This document shows, in pieces, positions 22,923-30,840 of a stretch of DNA of 43,182 nucleotides. Both the position numbers and the translations under genes were made by a program. Origin of the DNA: Polyangiaceae bacterium (lineage in GTDB: Bacteria; Myxococcota_A; Polyangia; Polyangiales; Polyangiaceae). The stretch covers positions 1 through 43,182 of the forward strand of contig JALHPN010000054.1 in assembly GCA_022842465.1 (NCBI GenBank). The letters are read 5' to 3'. The notes under the pieces were generated by a model. That model had not been told where the DNA came from. It searched no databases and worked only from the letters and a program-made list of their open reading frames with translations. Position 1 is the first letter of the stretch, and each line of letters opens with the position of its first letter.

Positions 22923-24145
22923 CGGACGAACGCGCTGTCGTCCGTGAGCACCGTCTCCATCAGCCGGCCGAAGCCGAGCGCGGCGACGATCTCGGGGATG
23001 ACGATGAAGAAGTTGAAGAGCCCCATGTAGATGCCCGTCTTCCCGGGAGGGAGGGTCCGCGTCAGGATCGCATAGGGCAAAGACAGGATGCTCGCCCACG
23101 CGATCCCCACGCCCGTCATCGAGACGAGGAGGAGCATCTTGCTCCGGACGATCGCGACGGAGAGGAGACCGAGCGCGCCGGCGACGAGGCAGATCGCGTG
23201 CGTCGCGCGGTTCCCGAGCCGCTCGGCGATCGCGGGGAGGACGAGCGAGAAGGCGAAGCACACCGCCGAGTAGACGGCGAAGCAGATCCCGCCCCATGCG
23301 ACGCCCTCTTCGTAGGCGCGCGTCCCGGGCGCGCCGCCGAAGACGTTCCGCGCGACGGCGACCCCGAAATAGAGCCACATGCAGAAGAGGCCGAGCCAGG
23401 TGAAGACTTGGACCCACGCGAGCCGACGCATCGCGAGCGGCATCGCGCGCGCGTCGGCGACGACGTCGCGGACGGCGGCGAGGAGGCCGCGCCGCTCGGC
23501 CTTCATCCTCCGGAAGGCCTCCATGTCCTCCGGCGGGTGCTCCTTCGTCGTGAGCACCGTCCAGAGCACGGCGGCGAGGAAGGCGAACGCGCCGACGTAG
23601 AACGAGACGCGCACGGGCACCGGGATCTCACCCTTCGCCGTCGCGCCGCCCATCCCGAGCACGTCGCCGAGGAACCAGGGCATGACGGAGGCGACGACCG
23701 CGCCGAGCCCGATGAAGAGCGCTTGCATCGTGAAGCCGCGCGTACGGTCCTCCTCGGGGAGGAGATCGGCGACGAACGCGCGGAAGGGCTCCATGCTCAC
23801 GTTGACCGACGCGTCGAGGACCCACAGGAGAGCGGCCGCGACGAGGACCGAGCCTGCGCTCGGCATCACGAGGAGCGCGAGCGACGCGAGGATCGCGCCG
23901 ACGAGGAAGTACGGTCGCCGCCGACCGAGCCGGTTCCACGTGCGGTCGCTCATGTGGCCGATGACGGGCTGGACGAGCATGCCCGTGAGGGGCGCGGCGA
24001 GCCAGAGGATCGGGATCTGGTGCGCGTCGGCGCCGAGCACCTCGTAGATGGCGCTCATGTTCGCCATCTGGAGCGCCCAGCCGAACTGGATGCCGAAGAA
24101 GCCGAAGCTCATGTTGAAGAGCTTGGCGAAGGTGGGGCGGCTCAT
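22802..24145 (-). CDS. MFS sugar transporter, SLC45/sucrose-proton symporter-like
   Basis: 447 aa with 12 membrane segments. The N-terminal SFGFFGIQFGWALQMANMS and the inter-helix GHMSDRTWNRLGRRRPYFLVGA are typical of SLC45/GPH-type disaccharide:proton symporters. The middle loop is charged (TTKEHPPEDMEAFRRMKAERRG). It starts 4 nt after the stop of the GH13 enzyme gene, so the two form an operon: the enzyme would process an alpha-glucoside outside the inner membrane and the symporter would import the sugar. The substrate is inferred to be a maltose-, sucrose- or trehalose-like disaccharide. The 3' end overlaps the DUF6691 gene on the other strand by 121 bp. Confidence 0.9.
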   Translation of the reverse strand: MSRPTFAKLFNMSFGFFGIQFGWALQMANMSAIYEVLGADAHQIPILWLAAPLTGMLVQPVIGHMSDRTWNRLGRRRPYFLVGAILASLALLVMPSAGSVLVAAALLWVLDASVNVSMEPFRAFVADLLPEEDRTRGFTMQALFIGLGAVVASVMPWFLGDVLGMGGATAKGEIPVPVRVSFYVGAFAFLAAVLWTVLTTKEHPPEDMEAFRRMKAERRGLLAAVRDVVADARAMPLAMRRLAWVQVFTWLGLFCMWLYFGVAVARNVFGGAPGTRAYEEGVAWGGICFAVYSAVCFAFSLVLPAIAERLGNRATHAICLVAGALGLLSVAIVRSKMLLLVSMTGVGIAWASILSLPYAILTRTLPPGKTGIYMGLFNFFIVIPEIVAALGFGRLMETVLTDDSAFVRYVGGDNRLAAVVLGGVSLAIAAALVSIVPRDDAASPAKR

Positions 24146-24149
24146 CGCG

Positions 24150-26300
24150 TCAGTCGATCCGGAGGGCGCGGCCTTCGTGGCCCGCGAGCTGGAGGCGGAG
24201 GCGCTTGCCCGGGAGCGTGGCCTTCGGACGGGCGGCGTCGAGGAGATCGGACGCGTCGGCGCCGTCCTTCGCCGCCTCGATCACGACGCTCTCGTCCACC
24301 GGCGTCCGTCCGAAGTTCAGCGCGGTGACCTCGAGCCCGCCGGTGGGGAGCGCGTGCACGAGGACGAGGAGGCCCTTCGACGTCGCGTTCGGCACGGCGA
24401 TCTGCGTGCCCTCCGAGAGCCGGAGCTCGGCGCGCACGGCGAGCATCCTCCGGAGCCGCGAGGCGAACGAGGTGGGCTCCGCGAGCTGCGTGTCGAGCGG
24501 CCCGTAGAGCGCGGTCGCGCGCGGCAGACCAGCGCTCGAGGCGGTCAGATCCTTCTCCGTGGAGAGGAGGGCGTACGATCCGCGGTTGATCCAGCGCGTG
24601 TCGCCGTCCGCGAGGCGCTCTTTCACAGCCTCCCCAGGGAGCGTCGTCGCGCCGACGAGGTCCCACCCCGAAAGCGCGAACACGCCCGGCTGCATCGCGT
24701 TGAACATGGCGAGAAGGAGGTGGCCGCGCTGGATCGCCTCGCGTTCGGCGGGCGCGAGCTCCTCGAGCGACCGGATCCCGAGGCTCGCCGCGACGACGCT
24801 CGCGGTCGTGCACGACACGCCGTTCGACGCGCGGAGGTGGTAGGGAACGGCGAGCAGCCGGTCGTGCATCTCCTTGCGGATCACGTCACGGACGGCGCTG
24901 CCCTTCGCCTCCTTCCCTCGGAACGGGAACGTGTCGTTCGCGTGCTTGGTCCAGAAGTGCACGAGCTCGAGGGTGAGCTCGTCGTGGTTCTGGAGGGCGT
25001 GCACGAGGCCGGCCGGATCGATGCCGTACTTCTTCTGCTCGGCGAGGACGAGCCGGAGAAAGCCCGTGTCGCCCGTGACGAGCGCGTGGTGGTAGGCCGG
25101 CCGCGTGACGAAGTCGTAGGAGAGGTCCGCGCCGCCGCGCGACATCTCGACGAGGTCGTCGAAGGTGAGGTTCAGCTCCTGGAACGTGAACCCGCCGAGC
25201 TTCCGGACCATGCCGCCGAGGAGCTGGTTCGACGTGACGGAGAGCGGATGGCCCTCGGACCACGCGCGCGGCTCGGCCGCCTCGATTCCGAGGAAACCGT
25301 TCGCGTCGAGGCGGAGGACGCGTTCGCCGAGCGTCTCGATCGAATGGATCGCGTCGCCGACGAGGAGGCGCTGGGCGGCGAACGTCGGATCGAGCCAGTT
25401 GAACGTCGGCTGTCCCTCCTTGAAGTAGTGGAGGTAGACCCAGCGGCGCGTCTTTCCGCCTTCGCCGGAGACCGGCGCGGTCGCGGACCAGTCCGTGTCC
25501 TTCACGCCCTTCTCCTGGAAGATCGTGCGCGGCAGCTGGCCGACGACGTAGCCGCGCGTCTTCAGCGCGTCGACGACCTCCGGCTTCAGGTTCACCGAGT
25601 CCTTGCCGGTCGGGACGGGCGGGAGGAGCGCCCAGTCCGCCTGCGCGATCTCCACCATGTGATAGAGGCCCGGGTAGTCGCCGTACCGGCGCTCGGCGAG
25701 GCGAAAGTCGGCGCCCTTGCCGCTGTGGCCGGGGATGATGTCGCCGATGACGACGGCGCCGCTCTCGCGGGCGGTCCGCGTGAGCGTGACGTACTGATCC
25801 TCGGTGCCGAAGCTCGGGTCGATCGTGCTCTCGATGCGATCGAAGTTGCCGTCCACGGTGGGCGTGTAGGCGCGTCCGGTGATGCCGCCCGACCGCTTCA
25901 TCGGGCCCGTGTGCATGCCCTTCACGCCGAGATCGCGGAACGCCTTCCAGAGCGAAGGATCCCCGAGCGTCGCGAGCACGCTGCGCCCTTCGGGCGCCAG
26001 GGTCGAGGCCGGATAGGCCGTGAACCACACCGACGCGAGCGCCGAGGCGCCACGCGGATCGGGTCGCGCGTAGGGGCGCCGCCACATCGCGCCCGTCCCT
26101 GCGTGCGTGCGGGCGACGGCGTCCGCGCGGGCGAGCATCGCGCGGGAGAGGAGGAACCGGGTCTCGTCGTCCGCCTTCGGCGCGACGTCCGGCGCGGCGG
26201 CCGTGCGCGCAGGCCTCGGCTCGGGCGGGGTGCCGCACGCGCCGGATGCCGAGGAGGCGAGGACGACGAGCGCGGTGAGCAGACGTGCGCGACCCAGCAT
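24150..26300 (-). CDS. Secreted GH13 family glycoside hydrolase/transglycosylase
   Basis: 716 aa. A hydrophobic export signal ([16 protein letters not shown]) with an imperfect lipobox is followed by a GH13 catalytic barrel. Seen motifs: region I GDIIPGH, region II RLDANGF with nucleophile Asp about 332, region III FQELN with acid/base Glu about 375, and region IV QNHDE with Asp about 440. The C-terminal part is a beta domain ([22 protein letters not shown]). The layout resembles trehalose-synthase/maltose-glucosyltransferase relatives, but an exported form is unusual for those cytoplasmic enzymes. ATG 26300 is preferred to the start at 26327. On its strand TTGACG lies upstream, followed after 17 nt by a poor -10 (GTGTTC). 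The transporter gene follows after 4 nt. Confidence 0.87.
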   Translation of the reverse strand: MLGRARLLTALVVLASSASGACGTPPEPRPARTAAAPDVAPKADDETRFLLSRAMLARADAVARTHAGTGAMWRRPYARPDPRGASALASVWFTAYPASTLAPEGRSVLATLGDPSLWKAFRDLGVKGMHTGPMKRSGGITGRAYTPTVDGNFDRIESTIDPSFGTEDQYVTLTRTARESGAVVIGDIIPGHSGKGADFRLAERRYGDYPGLYHMVEIAQADWALLPPVPTGKDSVNLKPEVVDALKTRGYVVGQLPRTIFQEKGVKDTDWSATAPVSGEGGKTRRWVYLHYFKEGQPTFNWLDPTFAAQRLLVGDAIHSIETLGERVLRLDANGFLGIEAAEPRAWSEGHPLSVTSNQLLGGMVRKLGGFTFQELNLTFDDLVEMSRGGADLSYDFVTRPAYHHALVTGDTGFLRLVLAEQKKYGIDPAGLVHALQNHDELTLELVHFWTKHANDTFPFRGKEAKGSAVRDVIRKEMHDRLLAVPYHLRASNGVSCTTASVVAASLGIRSLEELAPAEREAIQRGHLLLAMFNAMQPGVFALSGWDLVGATTLPGEAVKERLADGDTRWINRGSYALLSTEKDLTASSAGLPRATALYGPLDTQLAEPTSFASRLRRMLAVRAELRLSEGTQIAVPNATSKGLLVLVHALPTGGLEVTALNFGRTPVDESVVIEAAKDGADASDLLDAARPKATLPGKRLRLQLAGHEGRALRID

Positions 26301-26370
26301 GTCGGCGAGAACACCCGCGCAGCACACGCGCCGTCAAGCACCCTGCGCGCGCTGCCGTGCCGTGCCGCAG

Positions 26371-27759
26371 TCAGTCGAGGCCGTACCGCGCGATCTTGTT
26401 GAGGAGACCTTGCCGCGAGAGCCCGAGGCGCTTCGCAGCGTGGCTCCGGTTTCCGCCAGCTTCGGCGAGGGCGCGTGCGATCTCGCGACGTTCGAGGGCG
26501 GCGACCTTCTCGTCGAGCGTCGCGCCCTCCGCGTCCGGTGACGCCGCGGGCGTCGCGCGGCCGTGGAGTGATGGCGAGAGGTCGTCCTCGAGGATCTCCT
26601 CGCGGCCACCGGCCATCACGACGGCGCGTTGCATCTCGTGACGGAGCTCGCGGAGGTTGCCCGGGAAGGCATGAGCCTCGAGCCGCCGGAGCGCGCCGGC
26701 GGAGAGCCGTGGTCTCCCTGCCGAGGGGACGAGCGAACGCGCCTGGTTCAAGAAGTGCTGCGCGAGGAGCGCGAGGTCTCCCGTGCGATCGGCGAGGCGC
26801 GGGAGGGCGACCTCGATCCCGCGCACGCGCCAGTAGAGGTCGTCGCGGAACGTCTTCGCCGCGACCATCTCGGCGAGAGGCTTGTGCGTCGCGGAGACGA
26901 TCCGGACGTCGACGGAGACCGGCTTCGTCGATCCGACCGGGAGCACCTCGCCGCTCTCGAGCGCGCGGAGGAGCTTGACCTGGAGGGCGAGCTCGAGATC
27001 CCCGAGCTCGTCGAGGAAGAGGGTGCCGCGGTTCGCGGCGACGAAGAGGCCGGGCTCGTCGCTCACTGCGCCGGTGAACGCGCCGCGCTTGTGACCGAAG
27101 AGCGTCGACTCGAGGAGGGCAGGCGAGAGGGCGCCGCAGTTCACGGCGACGAACGGACCGCGCGCCCGCGGGCTCTTGGCGTGGATGTGGCGCGCGACGA
27201 GCTCCTTGCCCGTCCCGGACTCGCCCGTCACGAGCACCGGGACATCGGCCCTGGCGGCGCGCTCGGCGAGGATGCGCGCGGTGACGAAGGACGGCGACGT
27301 CCCGAGGAGACCGGTCGCCTCCGCATCCTTCGCGGCGACCTCGGCCTCGAGCTCGCCGACGCGATCCTCGAGGCGCAGCCGCGCCGCGGCGCGGTCCAGG
27401 ACGGAGAGGAGCACGTCCGGGTCGACCGGCTTCGCGAGGAAATCGTAGGCGCCGCGCCGCACGAGCGAGAGGGCGAGGCTGACTTCGCCCGCTCCCGAGG
27501 CCACGATCACCTTCGTCGACGGTGCGAGGGCGAGGGCGCGATCGAGCACGGCGACGCCCGCGTCGGAGGTCCCGCGCGGGGGGAGCATCAGATCGAGCAC
27601 GACGAGCCGCGGCTTCGTCGTCTCGAGGGCGGCGATCGCCGACGGTTCGTCCGCCGCGGTCGCGACCTCGTAGCCTTCCTCGCGGAGGAGCGAGACGTAG
27701 ACGGACCTGAAGGCGTCGTCGTCGTCGACGAGGAGGACGGTCTCGCTGCGCGCGCTCAC
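26371..27759 (-). CDS. NtrC-family sigma54 response regulator (orphan)
   Basis: 462 aa from GTG 27759. Receiver domain with acidic pocket LLVDDDD, phospho-acceptor Asp about 56 (VVLDLMLPP) and the Lys of FLAKPVD. AAA+ domain with Walker A GESGTGKE, GAFTGA and FLDELGD. C-terminal Fis-type HTH (NRSHAAKRLGLSRQGLLNK). It activates sigma54 promoters once phosphorylated. No kinase gene adjoins it. However, 1.5 kb away at 29261-29326 lies a remnant of the 3' end of the kinase gene that now sits at 32694, so that kinase may be its partner and may once have been closer. A TACCTT hexamer lies 8 nt upstream of the GTG and no ribosome binding site is seen. Confidence 0.95.
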   Translation of the reverse strand: MSARSETVLLVDDDDAFRSVYVSLLREEGYEVATAADEPSAIAALETTKPRLVVLDLMLPPRGTSDAGVAVLDRALALAPSTKVIVASGAGEVSLALSLVRRGAYDFLAKPVDPDVLLSVLDRAAARLRLEDRVGELEAEVAAKDAEATGLLGTSPSFVTARILAERAARADVPVLVTGESGTGKELVARHIHAKSPRARGPFVAVNCGALSPALLESTLFGHKRGAFTGAVSDEPGLFVAANRGTLFLDELGDLELALQVKLLRALESGEVLPVGSTKPVSVDVRIVSATHKPLAEMVAAKTFRDDLYWRVRGIEVALPRLADRTGDLALLAQHFLNQARSLVPSAGRPRLSAGALRRLEAHAFPGNLRELRHEMQRAVVMAGGREEILEDDLSPSLHGRATPAASPDAEGATLDEKVAALERREIARALAEAGGNRSHAAKRLGLSRQGLLNKIARYGLD

Positions 27760-27817
27760 GGCAAGAGAAGGTAGCAGCAGCGATCGAGGAGGTGCTCGTG
27801 ATACGACGGCTCGCGCG

Positions 27818-29254
27818 ATGGTCGGGGCGAGGCGCACGTTCACCGGGTCGATCGCGAGCGGCTTGCTCGTCCTCGCGGCCTGCGGGGGGGATCGCGACCC
27901 GGGGGGCGCTCCCGCTCGCGCGCCGTCGCTCGACGTTCCGGCGATCGCCGTCGCGCACGTCGATGCGGGCGGGCCGCTCGCGAAGGCGGCTCCGGTCGCC
28001 CCGACCTGGCCCAGGGTGAAGAGCATCGACCTCGATCTCTTCTACGCGTGCGCGCTTTTCGAGGACGGGCGCGTCGCGTGTTGGGGGAGACGGGAGGCGA
28101 ACGGCGCCTTCTCCGCGAAGGCCGAAATCGTGGATGGCATCCCGCCGATGGATCGCCTCGAGGTGGGAGGAAACTTCGCCTGCGCGCGCGCGAGCGCCGA
28201 CCGCGGGCTGTGGTGCTGGGGCGAAGGCCAGTCCGGCCAGCTCGGGACGCGCAAGGTGGCGAGCGGGCTCCAGCCGCCTGCCCGCGTGCGCGATCGCGGC
28301 GGCAAGCCGCTCGTCGCCGAAGACTTCCTCGTCGGCAGTAGCCATGTCTGCGTCCTCACGCCCGACGGGGCGGTCTCGTGCTGGGGCGGTAGCACGTCGG
28401 GCGAGTGCGGGCGGATGGCGAAGCACGACGCGACGGGAAACTGGCTCCCCGTTCTCGAGCCCGCCGTCGTCTTCCGCGGTGCGACGCGTCTCTTCGGCGG
28501 CGCGTACACGTCGTGCGCCGTCGACGCGAAGGAGCAGCTCTTCTGCTGGGGGAGCCAGGAGGCCGGTTACAGCGGGAAGGGCGACACGGCGGCGCCGAAG
28601 AAGGTCGCCGTCGAGGGGCGCGTGAAGGACATGGCGTTCGCGAGCGGTCACGCCTGCCTCCTGAACGACGCCGGCCACGTCTTCTGTCGCGGATGGAACC
28701 CGGGCGGCCAGCTCGGCAGCGCAGGGCGACCCCAGAAGGAGATGGACGGCAAAGGCCCGTGGCACGAGGACTTCGAGCCCGAGCTCGTGCGCATCGTGGA
28801 GCTCGCGAAGACGTACACGAGCGTCGCGGCGTCGCGGCACGAGACGTGTGCGGTGTCGACGGATCACGACCTCACCTGCCTCGGTACACCCGACTGGACG
28901 ACGAACCTGACGCGAAACGTCGCCGCGGGCCGGGGCGCCGCGACGCCGACGCCGTGGAGGCCGCACTGCACGGAGGTCGAGGTGCCGGCGCCCGCGTCGT
29001 TCCGGCGGCCCCCGGCGCCCGTGCCGTCGACCAGCAACGGCCCGCCGCTCGTCGCGGCGGGCCCGCGCTTCACGACGTGGTCGTGCAACCCTCGACCCGA
29101 GCCGGGGATGGACGACGTCGTCGCCGTCGCGGCGGACATGGGGCGGCGCTGCACGGTGCACGCGGACGGCCGCGTCCGTTGCGTGGGCGAGCGCGCCTTC
29201 GGCACGCGCCGCACCATCGACGACGCGCCCGCCTTGGTGGAGCTCCCGCGCTGA
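27818..29254 (+). CDS. RCC1-repeat lipoprotein
   Basis: 478 aa. Lipoprotein signal FTGSIASGLLVLAACGG (lipobox LAAC), then a linker and at least five RCC1-type blades. Each contains the pattern G-x-x-x-C-A-x-x-x-D-G-x-V-x-C-W-G: ACALFEDGRVACWG, ACARASADRGLWCWG, VCVLTPDGAVSCWG, SCAVDAKEQLFCWG and ACLLNDAGHVFCRG. Paired Cys in each blade suggest disulfide-stapled blades of an extracytoplasmic propeller. This class is abundant in myxobacteria with no proven function; protein binding at the cell surface is likely. It is divergent from the NtrC-type regulator, 58 bp between starts. Confidence 0.9.
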   Translation: MVGARRTFTGSIASGLLVLAACGGDRDPGGAPARAPSLDVPAIAVAHVDAGGPLAKAAPVAPTWPRVKSIDLDLFYACALFEDGRVACWGRREANGAFSAKAEIVDGIPPMDRLEVGGNFACARASADRGLWCWGEGQSGQLGTRKVASGLQPPARVRDRGGKPLVAEDFLVGSSHVCVLTPDGAVSCWGGSTSGECGRMAKHDATGNWLPVLEPAVVFRGATRLFGGAYTSCAVDAKEQLFCWGSQEAGYSGKGDTAAPKKVAVEGRVKDMAFASGHACLLNDAGHVFCRGWNPGGQLGSAGRPQKEMDGKGPWHEDFEPELVRIVELAKTYTSVAASRHETCAVSTDHDLTCLGTPDWTTNLTRNVAAGRGAATPTPWRPHCTEVEVPAPASFRRPPAPVPSTSNGPPLVAAGPRFTTWSCNPRPEPGMDDVVAVAADMGRRCTVHADGRVRCVGERAFGTRRTIDDAPALVELPR

Positions 29255-29260
29255 GAGGCA

Positions 29261-29326
29261 TCGGACCGTGGGGCGCTCCGGCCACGTCGCGACGAAGCGG
29301 GCGTCGCCGCTCTCGGGGCGCTCGTG
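29261..29326 (-). pseudogene. Remnant of a histidine kinase 3' end (copy of 32694-32759)
   Basis: Minus-strand translation HERPESGDARFVATWPERPTV matches the last 21 residues of the histidine kinase encoded at 32694-34262 at 19 positions. At DNA level 29274-29326 is identical to 32707-32759 except one base, and similarity continues more weakly to 29261. The kinase stop TGA is CGA here. There is no start and no further kinase sequence, so it is a gene scrap left by duplication or recombination. Confidence 0.85.
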
Positions 29327-29499
29327 CGCAGGACCGGGTCCATCGACAGCCGCCCGAAGAGCCGCGGAGTCGGGTCTGCACCTGGCGGCCATGTCGCGAT
29401 CGCGTGTGCCATGCCCGCGGCGCGGCCCTGACTCATGCGAGAAACCCGCGAATCGGCAACGGCTCCCGAGCGGCACGAGCCCTGCTCCTCACGCCCCTC

Positions 29500-30774
29500 A
29501 TGCGAACACGACGCGCCGGGGTGGGGATCGGGATGGGGCTCTTGGTGACGCTCGCGGCGTGCGGTGACACGGCGGACGTTCCGCCGCCCCCGGTCGTGGA
29601 CGAGAAGGTGACGCCAACGCCGACGCCCGACGTGCCCCAGACGAAGTCCGACCCCGAGCCCGTCGTGACGACGCCGCCCGTGCCGCTGCCCCCGTCCCTC
29701 CCCGCGGCCGCGGCGCCGTTCTGGGAGACGCCCCTCGACGACGGACCCGCCCTCCCCGACATCGGCGAGGCGTGCCTCCGGACGGAGCCACAGGCGACGG
29801 TTCCAGGCCTGCACGTGATCGCCATCTACGCTCCCAGGAGAGAGGTCTTCGACGAACGGGGGCGCGTTCCGCGGCCGGTCGCGGTGCACGTCACGGGGAC
29901 CGATCCGGTGACGCTCGTCCTCTCCAACTACGAGCCGACGATCTGGAACGTCACGCTTGCGCCCGGGGCTTCGGTCGCGAACGTCACGGTGGATGCCGTC
30001 TACTCCGGGGACACGAGCGTGACGGGGGTGCCCGGTGTACCCGTCACCATCCGAGCCACGACGAAATCGGTCGCGGGTTGGACGCGCGCGTCGAACGACA
30101 CGAGTAGCCCGAGCTTCCCCGCATACATCGAGCAGGTCCGCTCGACCCATGGGGGGCACGAGGTCACGTTCCAGGGCGCCGGGGACGCGGCATCGTTCAC
30201 GGTCGGGAGTCCCGCGGGCGCGGCCGTGGCCCCCGTCGGCACCGGAGCCACCCGCTACGACATGCGCGTGGCGTGCGCCGATGCGTGCGTCGTGCCCGCG
30301 ATGCCGCTCACCTGGAAGGGGCTCGGCGCGGGGCTCACGACGAGCGCGGACCAGAGGACCGTGAGCTTCCAGGACCAGACCGCGGCGTTCTTCGCCAGCT
30401 CGCGCGGGGCGCGCTGTGGCAAGCACTACTTCGAGGTCGAGACGACGGCGGAAGCACGCGTCGGCATCGCTCCGATCCTCGCGATCGGCCCGACTCCGAT
30501 CCGCCCGGACCAAGCGACCTACGAGGTCGTGCCGGCGGGCTCGCGCGTGGGCGTCGCGTTCGACCTGGAGTCGCTCGCCGTCCGCTTCGCGATACGCACG
30601 CCACAGGGCAGCGTCATCCGTAGCGGCTCGAGCGACTACGCGCTCTGGTACCGCGAGGAGGTCGGCCCTTCGGCCATGATTCGAACGGACCAGAAGGTGA
30701 CGGGCGGGACCCGACTCTTGCCCCCGGGAGAGCACTTCTTCGTGCCACCTCCGGGGTACGTCGCGGACTTCTGA
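29500..30774 (+). CDS. Putative lipoprotein with a SPRY-like C-terminal domain
   Basis: 424 aa. Lipoprotein signal MRTRRAGVGIGMGLLVTLAAC (lipobox LAAC), then a Pro/Thr-rich linker and a beta-rich middle section (VAVHVTGTDPVTLVLSNYEP; VTIRATTKSVAGW). The C-terminal part has GKHYFEVETTAEARVGIAP and GSRVGVAFDLESLAVRF. This recalls the SPRY/B30.2 pattern G-x-x-Y-F-E-V ... VG ... GV-x-x-D, a protein-interaction fold; I hold this as a weak match. The motif AIYAPRREVFDERGR is shared with nothing I recognise. Codon use is close to that of the surrounding genome. It sits inside the region flanked by kinase-end repeats. Confidence 0.8.
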   Translation: MRTRRAGVGIGMGLLVTLAACGDTADVPPPPVVDEKVTPTPTPDVPQTKSDPEPVVTTPPVPLPPSLPAAAAPFWETPLDDGPALPDIGEACLRTEPQATVPGLHVIAIYAPRREVFDERGRVPRPVAVHVTGTDPVTLVLSNYEPTIWNVTLAPGASVANVTVDAVYSGDTSVTGVPGVPVTIRATTKSVAGWTRASNDTSSPSFPAYIEQVRSTHGGHEVTFQGAGDAASFTVGSPAGAAVAPVGTGATRYDMRVACADACVVPAMPLTWKGLGAGLTTSADQRTVSFQDQTAAFFASSRGARCGKHYFEVETTAEARVGIAPILAIGPTPIRPDQATYEVVPAGSRVGVAFDLESLAVRFAIRTPQGSVIRSGSSDYALWYREEVGPSAMIRTDQKVTGGTRLLPPGEHFFVPPPGYVADF

Positions 30775-30840
30775 CCCCTCGGCGTGGAGTACGAACGCTC
30801 TCGACGGTTCGCGCCGACTTCTGCGACTCTCCCCGCCGGC

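Noticed and set aside
25922..29476. 1184-codon open frame on the minus strand
   Set aside because: It overlaps the regulator gene and RCC1 gene in wrong frames, with no recognisable domain and Arg-rich composition.
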